Positions 1-7,600 of a stretch of DNA of 8,126 bases are shown here, piece by piece; the stretch's first letter is position 1; the number at the start of each line of letters is the position of its first letter. Under the pieces are notes generated by a model. The model searched no databases and was not told where the DNA came from. It was given only the letters and a program-made list of their open reading frames with translations. Position numbers and translations under genes: made by a program. The DNA comes from Verrucomicrobiia bacterium (GTDB lineage Bacteria; Verrucomicrobiota; Verrucomicrobiia; CAIQCK01), in assembly GCA_026417675.1 (NCBI GenBank), contig JAOACV010000082.1:1-8126 (forward strand), in the 5' to 3' direction.

Positions 1-711
1 CGCCTTGGCCAGCCGGCCGGTGTGTGAATAGAGCGCGCCACAACAACCCTGGGCGGGCGGCACCACGACGTCGTAGCCGGCGCGGTTGAGCAGGCGCACA
101 CTGGCGGCGTTGGTCGGGCTGAACAGGACGCTTTGCACGCAGCCGGTCATGAAGCCGACGCGGCCTTTCTTTTGCACGGTCGCCGCCGGCGAGAATTCAG
201 GAACTGTCACCGCCGGGCCGCCCGTTGGCACCAGCGCCGTGATGTCACGCAACGATTTCGGCAGCAGACGCTCCAGCCGCAGCGCCCGCAATAGTTTCAG
301 CGGCAGCAGCGCCAGTTTCATCCGCCACGGATACGGAAAGACCTGTTCGACGAACGCGCGGCGCAACAGGAACTGGAACAAGGAACGGTGATACTTGCGT
401 TCGACGTAATCGCGCGATGTCTCCAGCAACTGGCCGTAGTGCACGCCGCTGGGGCAGACGCTCTCGCATCCCCGGCAGCCGAGACACAGATCAAGCAGCC
501 GCACGGAAGACGCATTCAACGGAGCGCGTCCGCTTTGAAGCTGGCGCATCATGTAGATGCGGCCGCGGGGCGAAAAGTTCTCGTTGCCGGTCTCCAGAAA
601 CGTGGGGCACGCCACGAGGCAGAGGCCACAGTGGATGCAGGTCAGCGCCGTGCGCTCGTCGAGGAACGGCTCAGGCCGGACGCGGGAGCTTGTGCTGGGG
701 GTCGAACTCAT
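1..711 (-). CDS. glcF: Glycolate oxidase iron-sulfur subunit GlcF (3' end cut by window edge)
   Basis: This is the iron-sulfur subunit of glycolate oxidase. It passes electrons from the FAD subunits toward the membrane quinone pool. The reading frame is open from the ATG at 711 to base 1, so 237 residues are visible of a family usually around 400 to 450 long. Two 4Fe-4S ferredoxin motifs are seen: CIHCGLCLVACP (C25, C28, C31, C35) and CLGCRGCESVCP (C76, C79, C82, C86). Next comes a basic, leucine-rich linker (about 105-155) and the start of the first cysteine-rich CCG domain, with C191 in TGCVQS and the paired C223-C224 in QGCCGALYSHTG. These match the GlcF/heterodisulfide-reductase-D-like architecture. 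The gene starts inside the end of glcE, in another frame. No other ATG or GTG precedes the first cluster motif, and GAAGG sits directly against the ATG, which is closer than a normal ribosome site. The second CCG domain lies outside the window. Confidence 0.93.
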   Translation of the reverse strand, partial: MSSTPSTSSRVRPEPFLDERTALTCIHCGLCLVACPTFLETGNENFSPRGRIYMMRQLQSGRAPLNASSVRLLDLCLGCRGCESVCPSGVHYGQLLETSRDYVERKYHRSLFQFLLRRAFVEQVFPYPWRMKLALLPLKLLRALRLERLLPKSLRDITALVPTGGPAVTVPEFSPAATVQKKGRVGFMTGCVQSVLFSPTNAASVRLLNRAGYDVVVPPAQGCCGALYSHTGRLAKA

Positions 712-1507
712 CCTTCAATCGTTGCATCAACTTCGTCGGCAATTCCTGTTGCGGCGGCTCCGGCCCGCCACGGTAGTAAACGATGCCGTTGCCGGCGCGC
801 GCCACGAACGAAACCGAAAGGTCTTTGAGCGCGTCGAACAACTTCGAGGGCAGCACGGAAACTTTGCGCACTGGGCCAACGTCGGCGGGCATGGACCAGA
901 ACTGCTGTTCGTGACCGAGGCTGGACGCCGTCATTGGCGCGAGCTTGGCCGCCTCCTGCCGCTGCCATTCCACTTCCTCGCGCACGCCGGCAAAAACGAC
1001 AACAACGGTCCACGCGCCGGTAACCAGGTTATGCAGGTCGAGCACCACCGGCGTCAGGATGGACGTGTCCACCTTCTCAACAAAGTCGCAAGAGTCTTTG
1101 AGAGAGCCGAATCGCGCCTCGACGACCTCCTCGGCTTCGGGCACCGGCTGAACCTTGAATGTCGCTTCACGCACCGTGCCGAGTTCGCCGCGGCTGCCGA
1201 CAAACAGCCGGCAGAGGTCGTAACCCGCAGCGGTCTTCACGACGGGCGCGCCGGCCTTGATGAACCTGCCGTCAGCCAGTTCGACCCGGATGGCCAGCAA
1301 GTGGTCGCGCACCGTGCCGTAGCCGTAGCGCCGAGGCCCGCTCAGGTCGTTGTGGATGATCTCGCCGATGGTCGCGCGTTCCGCGTGGGGCGGGTCGAGC
1401 GGCAGCCATTGGCCGTGCGGCCTTAACTGAACTTGCAACGCCGCCAGCGTCGTGTCCGCCCTGACGGTCACCACCATGTCGTCGGGATTGTAGGCGAGGA
1501 GACTCAT
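671..1507 (-). CDS. glcE: Glycolate oxidase FAD-binding subunit GlcE, short N-terminus
   Basis: This is the second FAD-linked subunit of the GlcDEF glycolate oxidase. At 278 residues it is shorter than the roughly 350 of Escherichia coli GlcE. The matching part begins at YNPDDMVVTVRADTTL (6-21), followed by PLDPPHAERATIGEI (36-50), LSGPRRYGYGTVRD (55-68), KTAAGYDLCRLFVGS (91-105) and GELGTVREATFKVQP (107-121). These are typical of the second half of the FAD-binding PCMH domain in this family. The C-terminus ends LMQRLKDEFDPQHKLPRPA, where many relatives have an FNPGR-like ending. The first 50 to 60 residues of the family, which include the pyrophosphate-binding loop, are absent. The glcD coding sequence directly upstream is intact, so no split fragment is seen there. 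The start is fixed by an ATGA overlap with the glcD stop and has no Shine-Dalgarno sequence, which suggests translational coupling. Whether the short form is native to this lineage or a degenerate gene is not known. Confidence 0.9.
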   Translation of the reverse strand: MSLLAYNPDDMVVTVRADTTLAALQVQLRPHGQWLPLDPPHAERATIGEIIHNDLSGPRRYGYGTVRDHLLAIRVELADGRFIKAGAPVVKTAAGYDLCRLFVGSRGELGTVREATFKVQPVPEAEEVVEARFGSLKDSCDFVEKVDTSILTPVVLDLHNLVTGAWTVVVVFAGVREEVEWQRQEAAKLAPMTASSLGHEQQFWSMPADVGPVRKVSVLPSKLFDALKDLSVSFVARAGNGIVYYRGGPEPPQQELPTKLMQRLKDEFDPQHKLPRPA

Positions 1508-2928
1508 GCAGCGGGCCGGACGCGCAGGCGTTTGCCGTCGGGGAAAATCTTGCCGGGGTTGAACAGTGTGACCGGATCGAACGCGCGGCGCACGCGCTGC
1601 ATCGCGTCGAGGTCGTCGTCGGTGAACTGCTTCGGCATGGAAGCGACCTTCTCCACGCCGATGCCGTGTTCGCCGGTGATGCTGCCGCCGAGTTCGACAC
1701 AGCGCGCGAGGATGGCGTTGCTGACCTCCATCGCCTTCTGCGCCTGGCCGGGGATGCGCTCGTCGTAGAAGATCAGCGGATGCAGGTTGCCGTCGCCGGC
1801 GTGGAAGACGTTGCCGACATGCAAGCCGGCCTGGCGGCTGACTTCATAAACGTAACGCAGCGCCTCCGGCAGCTTGGTGCGCGGCACAACGCCGTCCTGC
1901 GTGATGAAGTTGGCGCTGATGCGGCCCATGGCGCCAAAGGCGCGCTTGCGGCATTTCCACAGGTCGGCCCGCTGCTGGTCGTTGGCGGCGGGCCGCATCT
2001 CCCTGGCGAGACGCTTCCTGAAAATCTCCTGGACGCGCTCCAACTGCCGGTCGAGGCCGGGGCCTTGGCCTTCCAGCTCCACAATCAGCAGCGCCGCGGC
2101 ATCCGTCGGCAGGCCGAAATGATTGGCCCCCTCGACGGCGCGGATGATCGGCTGGTCCATCATCTCCAGCGCGCCCGGCAGGATGCCCGCGGCGATGATG
2201 TCGCTGACAGCCTGGCTGGCGTCCTCGGTGGAATTGAAAATGCCCAGCACGGTGCGGTAGGCGCGCGGCGCCTTGACCAGGCGCACCAGCACGCGGGTGA
2301 TCAGGCCGAACATCCCCTCCGCGCCCATCGTCACGCCGCGCAGGTCGTAGCCGCCGACGTCCTCGCCGCCGTCGGGGCGCGCGCCGAGCCAGACGAGATC
2401 CCCGTCAGAGAGGACCATCTCGAAACCGAGCACGTGGTTGGTGGTCACGCCGTGTTTGAGCGTGTGCGGACCGCCGGCGTTGAAGGCGATGTTGCCCCCG
2501 ATGGTGCAGGAGGGCTGGCTGGACGGATCGGGCGCGAACATCAGGCCGCGATGTTTCACCGCGTTGGTGATCCAGGCGTTGATGCAACCCGCCTCGACTA
2601 GTGCGCGCCGGTTGCGGAAATCAATGTCCAGAATCCGATTCAGCCGGGTTGTGGCGACGACCACGCTGCCGTTGACGGCCAGAACCGCGCCGCTGAGGCC
2701 CGTGCCCGTGCCGCGGGGGATGACCGGCACTTTGCGGTCGGCACAGAGGCGGACAATGCTCACAACCTGCTCGACGGTCCGCGGCAGCACCACCACGTCC
2801 GGCACCTGCTTCTCCAACGTGTAGGCGTCGCACTCATAGACGAGCAACTGCACCGGATCGGCAATAACGCCGTCCGCGCCGCAGATGCCGCGGAGTTCAT
2901 TGATGAAGCTGGGCGATATCGCTCCCAT
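1504..2928 (-). CDS. glcD: Glycolate oxidase catalytic FAD subunit GlcD
   Basis: This is the FAD-linked catalytic subunit of glycolate oxidase, which oxidises glycolate to glyoxylate; close relatives act on D-lactate. Residue numbers count from a GTG at 2937 (477 residues). The ATG three codons later (2928) is preferred here and gives 474, near the usual 460-500. The PCMH FAD-binding domain spans about 40-220. It has the pyrophosphate loop PVIPRGTGTGLSGA (71-84), PSCTIGGNIAFNAGGP (142-157) with KHGVTTNHVLG (161-171), and GAEGMFGLITRV (205-216). The C-terminal FAD-oxidase domain carries HVGNVFHAGDGNLHP (373-387) and GSITGEHGIGVEK (418-430), whose histidines belong to the conserved active-site set of the GlcD/DLD family. 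The protein ends with the classic FNPGKIFPDG. It is the first gene of the glcDEF operon. No good Shine-Dalgarno sequence precedes either start. Specificity for glycolate over D-lactate cannot be settled from sequence alone, but the glcE and glcF partners favour glycolate oxidase. Confidence 0.95.
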   Translation of the reverse strand: MGAISPSFINELRGICGADGVIADPVQLLVYECDAYTLEKQVPDVVVLPRTVEQVVSIVRLCADRKVPVIPRGTGTGLSGAVLAVNGSVVVATTRLNRILDIDFRNRRALVEAGCINAWITNAVKHRGLMFAPDPSSQPSCTIGGNIAFNAGGPHTLKHGVTTNHVLGFEMVLSDGDLVWLGARPDGGEDVGGYDLRGVTMGAEGMFGLITRVLVRLVKAPRAYRTVLGIFNSTEDASQAVSDIIAAGILPGALEMMDQPIIRAVEGANHFGLPTDAAALLIVELEGQGPGLDRQLERVQEIFRKRLAREMRPAANDQQRADLWKCRKRAFGAMGRISANFITQDGVVPRTKLPEALRYVYEVSRQAGLHVGNVFHAGDGNLHPLIFYDERIPGQAQKAMEVSNAILARCVELGGSITGEHGIGVEKVASMPKQFTDDDLDAMQRVRRAFDPVTLFNPGKIFPDGKRLRVRPAA

Positions 2929-3109
2929 CGCGGCCACTGTAGGGAGTTTCCGGCGAATTGTCGAGCGTTCGCGCGGGTTGCGCGGCCCGGCCGAGGGGCC
3001 AATGTTCGTTGATTGTCAGTCGGTGGGGTAAAAGCGGCGCGGCATGGAGCATCTCACGCCGCTGGGCACCCTTCTGGATCTCTTGCGCCCAACTGACCAT
3101 TGACAAACG

Positions 3110-3134
3110 CTACCGCGTTTCCCGAACGCGATAG
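3110..3134. repeat. Imperfect inverted repeat, possible operator or leader hairpin
   Basis: The arms CGCGTT (3114-3119) and AACGCG (3125-3130) are perfect complements around a 5-base centre. Beyond one mismatched pair the symmetry extends with CTA (3110-3112) and TAG (3132-3134). A competing pairing, CGAACG (3123-3128) with CGTTCG (3140-3145), shares bases with the second arm. The element starts five bases after the TTGACA at 3100-3105, a position where a regulator could act. Function is inferred only from symmetry and location. Confidence 0.4.
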
Positions 3135-3171
3135 TCTTTCGTTCGCGGGGCGCCGGCGCGTCCGAAAGTTC

Positions 3172-3200
3172 TTGAGACGAAATCAGTGTTTTGTTACAGA
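3172..3200 (+). promoter_or_regulatory. Weak candidate sigma-70-type promoter for the lipoprotein gene
   Basis: TTGAGA (3172-3177) and TACAGA (3195-3200) are separated by 17 bases. The -35 box matches consensus at five of six positions and the -10 box at only three of six. Initiation near 3206 would give a leader of about 35 bases before the ATG at 3242. The local sequence is more AT-rich than its surroundings. This is a guess that rests on weak matches. Confidence 0.22.
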
Positions 3201-3241
3201 CCGTGTGATTGAGACTCGCAGGTATTTCAGGAATGGAGATC

Positions 3242-3685
3242 ATGCAGGTGGTGCGCGGGGCGCTCGCGCTTCTGGCGCTGGGCTTGGCGGGCTGCGCCAC
3301 GGTGGTCGTTGACCGGCTGCCGGACGGCGTTGACAGGGGCTACGTGGAGTTCCGCCCCGGCGGGGATGAGGTGGGCCGCGTGTTGGTGGAGGATCTGACC
3401 CACGGCATCCGGCAACGCATTAGACCGACGGCGTTGTTTGGGCTGCCTGACTACGACCTGAGGGTGGCTGCCACGCCCGGCTGGCACATCTACAACGTCA
3501 GCGTGGTGCCTAAACACGGGGCCCCTGTGGGCCCTTCCAAAGCCGTGACAGTGCCGGTGCTGAAGGGGCATTTGACTCCCGTCTCGGTGCGCCGCACGAT
3601 CGTCGGCCGCGATTTCAGCGACGCCGGCACGCACATCCAGTTCACCATCTCCGTCGAAGTGGGCCGGCCTGTGCCGCTGAAGTGA
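3242..3685 (+). CDS. Small predicted lipoprotein of unknown function
   Basis: I do not recognise a family. The 147-residue product begins MQVVRGALALLALGLAGCAT: one arginine, a hydrophobic stretch and the lipobox LAGC with Cys18. It is therefore probably exported, lipidated at Cys18 and anchored to a membrane. The mature part (about 130 residues) looks like an all-beta domain with alternating hydrophobic residues. It includes GYVEFRPGG, YDLRVAATPGWHIYNVSV and VTVPVLKGHLTPVSVRRT, the last loosely like carrier or PEGA-type beta-sandwich repeats, a similarity too weak to name. The ATG at 3242 was chosen because it gives the cleanest signal peptide. AGGA lies nine bases upstream and GGAG four bases upstream. 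An in-frame ATG at 3233 (150 residues) and a TTG at 3209 are alternatives. It is transcribed away from glcDEF and converges on the btpA-like gene with a 35-base gap. It stands alone, so context gives no function. Confidence 0.75.
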   Translation: MQVVRGALALLALGLAGCATVVVDRLPDGVDRGYVEFRPGGDEVGRVLVEDLTHGIRQRIRPTALFGLPDYDLRVAATPGWHIYNVSVVPKHGAPVGPSKAVTVPVLKGHLTPVSVRRTIVGRDFSDAGTHIQFTISVEVGRPVPLK

Positions 3686-3743
3686 CGCTTCGGCTGCGCA
3701 TCCAAGCGTGCTGGGGCGGATCACCCTGCGCGATCCACCGCCC
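3685..3743. terminator. Stem-loops in the convergent gap, possible bidirectional terminator
   Basis: Two inverted repeats lie where the lipoprotein gene and the btpA-like gene meet. The first is ACGCTT (3685-3690) with AAGCGT (3704-3709) around a 13-base loop. The second is GGATC (3718-3722) with GATCC (3732-3736), extended by GGGC (3714-3717) with GCCC (3740-3743) across a three-base bulge. Neither is followed by a run of T on either strand, so they do not fit the standard intrinsic terminator. The placement is the main support. Confidence 0.22.
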
Positions 3744-4536
3744 GGCGCAGGCGCCGCGCCCGTGCGGGGTCCACCGGATTGTTGGTGAGGCCGTCGCGCT
3801 TGGCGTAAGTGCCGACGATGATCCCGTTGGCGTAGCGAAACAACTCGGCCGCGTTCTCCGGTGTCGCCCCGCTGCCGACGAACAGGCGGGATTTCGGCAG
3901 CGCCGTGCGCACGCGGCGCAGGTTCTCCAAATCCACCGGCGCGCCCGTGGCCGGCCCGGTGAGGATCAGCGCGTCGGCCATGCCGCGCAACAGACAATCG
4001 TGCGCGGCGATCTCGATCGGCAGCGGGGCGAGCGGCGCGGCGTGCTTGACGTGCACGTCGGCGAAAATCTCAACCTGCGGGCAAAGTCGCGCGCGCAGCC
4101 GCTGGACTTCGCAGGCGTTGCCCTCGATGACGCCCTGATCGGTCAGCATCGCGCCGGTCAGGACGTTGACGCGAATGAAGCGCGCGGCGACGACGTTCGC
4201 GATGGCCAGCGCGCTGAGCGCATCGTTGCGCAGGACGTTCAAGCCGATGGGAATACCGACCGCCTCCCGCACTGCCAGCGCGGCGCGCGTCATCGCCGCC
4301 ACCGTCGCCGCCTCGACGCGCCCCTTGGTGAATGGCAAGTCGCCGTAGTTCTCGATCTCAATCGCATCGAAGCCGGCGCTTTCATACACGCGCGCGTCGG
4401 CCACCGCGCGGCGGACGATCTCATCCATGCCGCCCGCGTAACGCGGCGCGCCGGGCAGCGGCAGCAGATGGATGACGCCGATGAGGCGGAACTCTGATTT
4501 CCGCCTCGCGATACGCTTGTCGGTTTCTGCCAGCAT
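3721..4536 (-). CDS. btpA: BtpA/SgcQ-family TIM-barrel protein
   Basis: This 271-residue protein belongs to the BtpA/SgcQ family, predicted TIM barrels. The family is named after a cyanobacterial protein needed for photosystem I accumulation and also includes SgcQ from an E. coli sugar-related gene cluster. Its biochemical activity is not settled. Family marks are GVIHLLPLPGAP (20-31, strand 1), AIEIENYGDLPF (58-69), GIPIGLNVLRND (94-105), RFIRVNVLTGAM (119-130), EIFADVHVKHAAPL (156-169), LILTGPATGAPVD (190-202), FVGSGATPENAAEL (219-232) and NGIIVGTYAK (237-246). The late GSGATPEN and GIIVGT loops resemble phosphate-binding loops of other TIM barrels. No signal peptide is seen, so it should be cytosolic. 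The ATG at 4536 fits the family length but has no Shine-Dalgarno sequence. Nothing nearby is photosynthetic. The neighbour across a 112-base gap is a secreted rhamnosidase, which fits a role in sugar metabolism better than photosystem assembly. Confidence 0.9.
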   Translation of the reverse strand: MLAETDKRIARRKSEFRLIGVIHLLPLPGAPRYAGGMDEIVRRAVADARVYESAGFDAIEIENYGDLPFTKGRVEAATVAAMTRAALAVREAVGIPIGLNVLRNDALSALAIANVVAARFIRVNVLTGAMLTDQGVIEGNACEVQRLRARLCPQVEIFADVHVKHAAPLAPLPIEIAAHDCLLRGMADALILTGPATGAPVDLENLRRVRTALPKSRLFVGSGATPENAAELFRYANGIIVGTYAKRDGLTNNPVDPARARRLRRAVDRAG

Positions 4537-4648
4537 GAGCGGATGCTAGCTGTCAGACTGCCGGGGAGACCAGCGGAAAAAACGCGCTGTTGACTGAAAG
4601 GGGTGCTTCTGGCACGCAAGAGCCGTTCTGTTTTCGTTGGAGACCATT
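4537..4648. promoter_or_regulatory. Divergent control region, btpA-like gene and rhamnosidase gene
   Basis: This 112-base gap must hold or border the starts of two divergent transcripts. A five-base dyad CAGCG (4571-4575) and CGCTG (4585-4589) flanks a loop containing an A6 tract, an operator-like layout. TTGACT at 4590-4595 points toward the rhamnosidase gene but has no good -10 partner. On the minus strand CATAAT (4651-4646) is a fair -10 match for the btpA-like gene, with a poor -35, and overlaps the rhamnosidase start codon. Promoter positions remain uncertain. Confidence 0.35.
4639..4642 (+). promoter_or_regulatory. Ribosome binding site that decides the rhamnosidase start
   Basis: GGAG is placed six bases before the ATG at 4649. 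It supports that ATG over the in-frame TTG at 4637, which overlaps the site itself. It is the clearest Shine-Dalgarno sequence among the genes of this window. Confidence 0.7.
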
Positions 4649-7600
4649 ATGAAGATGATCAACTTCCTTTCGCTGCTCGGCAGTTTTGCCTTCCTCGGCG
4701 CGGTGTTTTCTCCAAGCGCGGCTTCGTCGGCCCCACAGGTCGGGCTGACGCCGAAGTATCTGCGCTGCGAATACCGCGTCAATCCGCTCGGTATCGGCGA
4801 GACGGCGCCAAGGCTGAGTTGGATCGTCGAATCGCCAGAGCGCGGACAGAGGCAGACGGCCTATCGCGTGTTTGTCGCCAGCAGCGAGGCGGCGCTGGCG
4901 GAGAAAACCGGCGATCTGTGGGACAGCGGTAGGATCGCCAGCGATGAAACAACGTGCGTCGTCTATGCAGGCAAACCGCTGGTGTCGGGCCAACGCTGTT
5001 TCTGGAAGGTGAAGGTGTGGGACCGCCATGGCGTCGCGTCGGAGTGGAGCGCGCCGGCGATGTGGACGATGGGATTGCTGAACGCCGACGACTGGAAGGC
5101 GGAGTGGATCGGGTTCGACAAGCATCGGAAGGCCGCATTGTCGGACGCGCCGCTGGGGGACGCGAAGTGGATTTGGCACGCCGCGGACAAGCCGCTGAAC
5201 GCGCCGCCCTGTCACCGGTTGTTCATCGGCGCGTTCCACGTGCCGGCCGATGCGAAGACCGCGAAGGCCGAGTTGATGGTCCTCGGCGACGACAAGACAA
5301 CGATCGTGCTGAACACGGAACTGGTCCATCGCGGCGACGGCTGGCAGAAGACGCGGCTGCTGGATGTGACGCAACGGGTGAAGCCGGGCGCGAACGAGTT
5401 GCGCATTCAGGTTCAGAACGCCCTCCAAGGGCCGGCGGGGTTGCTCGCGAAGCTCGTTGTGACGATGGAGGACGGCAGAAAGATCACGGCGGTGACGGAT
5501 GGTTCTTGGAAATCCTTGGGCTCGCCAGGGGCGAATTGGCACAACCGCGCGATTGACACCGCTGCGTTGCCGGCCGTGCGCGTGCTCGGCGATTACGGAA
5601 TGCAGCCTTGGGGCAAGGCGAAGCTGGAAACGGTGTTTCTGCCGCCCGTGCCGTTCCTGCGAACGACCTTCCGCGCTGACAAGCCGGTGACGCGCGCGAC
5701 GCTCTACGCGACGGGGCTGGGCATCTTTGATGTGCATCTCAACGGCAAGCGCGTGAGCGACGACTGGTTCAACCCCGGCTGGACCGACTACGCCAAGCGT
5801 GTCTATTACCGTGCCTACGACGTGACGAAGCTGGTGCGCGCCGGCGACAACGCGCTCGGCGCGGTGCTCGCGGACGGCTGGTTCAGCGGCTACGTCGGCT
5901 ACGGCAACAACCGCGACCACTATGGCAAGCTGCCGCGCGTGCGGGCACAGTTGAACATCGAGTTCGCGGACGGCTCGACGGCGGTCGTCGGCACGGGGCC
6001 GAACTGGAAGGCGGCGACGGGGCCGTTGCTCGAAAGCGATTTCCTGATGGGCGAAACCTACGACGCGCGGCTTGCGATGGATGGCTGGGACGCGCCCGGT
6101 TTCGACGACAGCAAGTGGGATCCCGTCGTTGTCGGCAGCAGCGAGGTGCAGCCCAAGGTCGAGGCGCATCCGGGGCCGCCGGTGGTCGTGTTCGCGGAGT
6201 TGAAGGCGAAGAAGATCACCGAGCCGCAGAAGGGCGTCTATGTGCTCGACATGGGCCAGAACTTCGCCGGCGTCGCGCGGCTGAAGGTGAAGGGCGCGCC
6301 GGGCCAGAAGATCGTGCTGCGGTTTGCCGAACGGCTCAATCCCGACGGCACGATCTACACGACAAACCTCCGCAGCGCGCGCGCCACCGACACTTACATC
6401 TGCCGCGGCGGCGGCTGGGAGACGTGGACGCCGCGGTTCACGTTCCACGGTTTCCAATACGTCGAGGTCACCGGCCTGAAACAGAAGCCCGCGCCCGACA
6501 CGGTAGTGGGCCTCGCGCTCAGCAGCGACACGCCGGTGACGGGCAGGTTCGTTTGCTCCGACAAGATGTTGAACCAGCTCCACAGCAACATCTACTGGAC
6601 GCAGCGGATGAACTTCATAGACATCCCGACCGATTGCCCGCAGCGCGACGAGCGGCTCGGCTGGACCGGCGACGCGCAGGTTTATGTCCGCACCGCCACG
6701 CTCAACACTGACGTGCAGGCGTTCTTCAACAAGTGGCTCGTGGACCTTTGCCAGGACAGCCAGCGCGAGGACGGCCAGTTTCCCTGCGTCGCGCCGGTGA
6801 AGGTGGCCGGCCCCGACGGCGGCCCCGCATGGGCCGACGCGGGCGTCATCTGCCCGTGGACGATCTACGAGGTCTATGGCGACCGACGCGTGCTGGAGCG
6901 GCACTACGACGCGATGTGCCGGTTCGTCGAGTTCTTCAAGAACCGCAGCACGCCGGAGCTGTTGCCGCCGGCGAAGTATCATTGCTTCGGCGACTGGTTG
7001 AGCATCAACGCCGACACGCCGAAAGACATCATCTACACCGCCTACTTCGCCTACAGCGCGAAGCTGCTCTCGCGCATCGCCGACGCGCTCGGCAAGACCA
7101 ACGACGCCGGCAAATACCGCGACCTGTTCAACCAGATCAAGGCCGCGTTCAACAAAGCCTACGTCGCCGGGGACGGTCGCATCAAAGGCGACACGCAGAC
7201 CTGCTACGTGCTCGCGATTGCCTTCGACTTGGTGGACGGCGAGAAGGCGAAGCTGGCCGCGAAGTATCTCGTCGAGAACATCGAGGCGCGCGACTGGCAC
7301 CTCTCGACCGGCTTCATCGGCACCAAGGACCTGATGCTCGCGTTGGCGAAGATCGGCCGCAACGACGTCGCCTACCGGCTTATCCACAACGATACGTTCC
7401 CGTCGTGGGGCTTCTCCATCAAACACGGCGCCACCAGCATCTGGGAGCGTTGGGACGGCTGGACGCCGGAAAAAGGGTTCCAAACGCCCGGCATGAACAG
7501 CTTCGCCCACTACAGCTTCGGCGCGGTCTATCAATGGATGGTCGAGAACATTGGCGGCATCCGCAACGACGCCCCCGCCTACAAGAAGATCGTCATCGCC

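Larger units (their letters stand above)
2938..3241. other. Divergent intergenic region between glcD and a lipoprotein gene
   Basis: About 300 bases separate the divergent glcD and lipoprotein starts. No RNA gene or credible small ORF is seen. On the plus strand a perfect TTGACA lies at 3100-3105, but no -10-like hexamer follows at 16-18 bases. On the minus strand CTGACA at 3019-3014 also lacks a -10 partner. An imperfect dyad lies at 3110-3134. The 8-mer CGTTCGCG occurs twice, at 2966-2973 and 3140-3147. The region probably holds the promoters of both neighbours, but I cannot place them firmly. Confidence 0.6.

Noticed and set aside
557..1426. A 289-codon plus-strand frame
   Set aside because: It is antisense to glcE and the start of glcF, which carry strong family motifs. 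Its own translation shows no recognisable domain.
1666..2601. A 311-codon plus-strand frame
   Set aside because: It is antisense to glcD, and its composition (Asp-, Arg-, Ala- and His-rich) is typical of a shadow frame.
3227..3997. A 256-codon minus-strand frame across the lipoprotein gene and the 3' end of the btpA-like gene
   Set aside because: It conflicts with two better-supported genes and has no domain. The signal peptide and lipobox on the plus strand argue against it.
3682..4497. A 271-codon plus-strand frame opposite the btpA-like gene
   Set aside because: It is a shadow: the minus-strand protein has all BtpA family motifs, while this translation has none.
4610..4624. TGGCAC resembling a sigma-54 -24 box before the rhamnosidase gene
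   Set aside because: The -12 GC dinucleotide is out of register and the TTGC element is missing.
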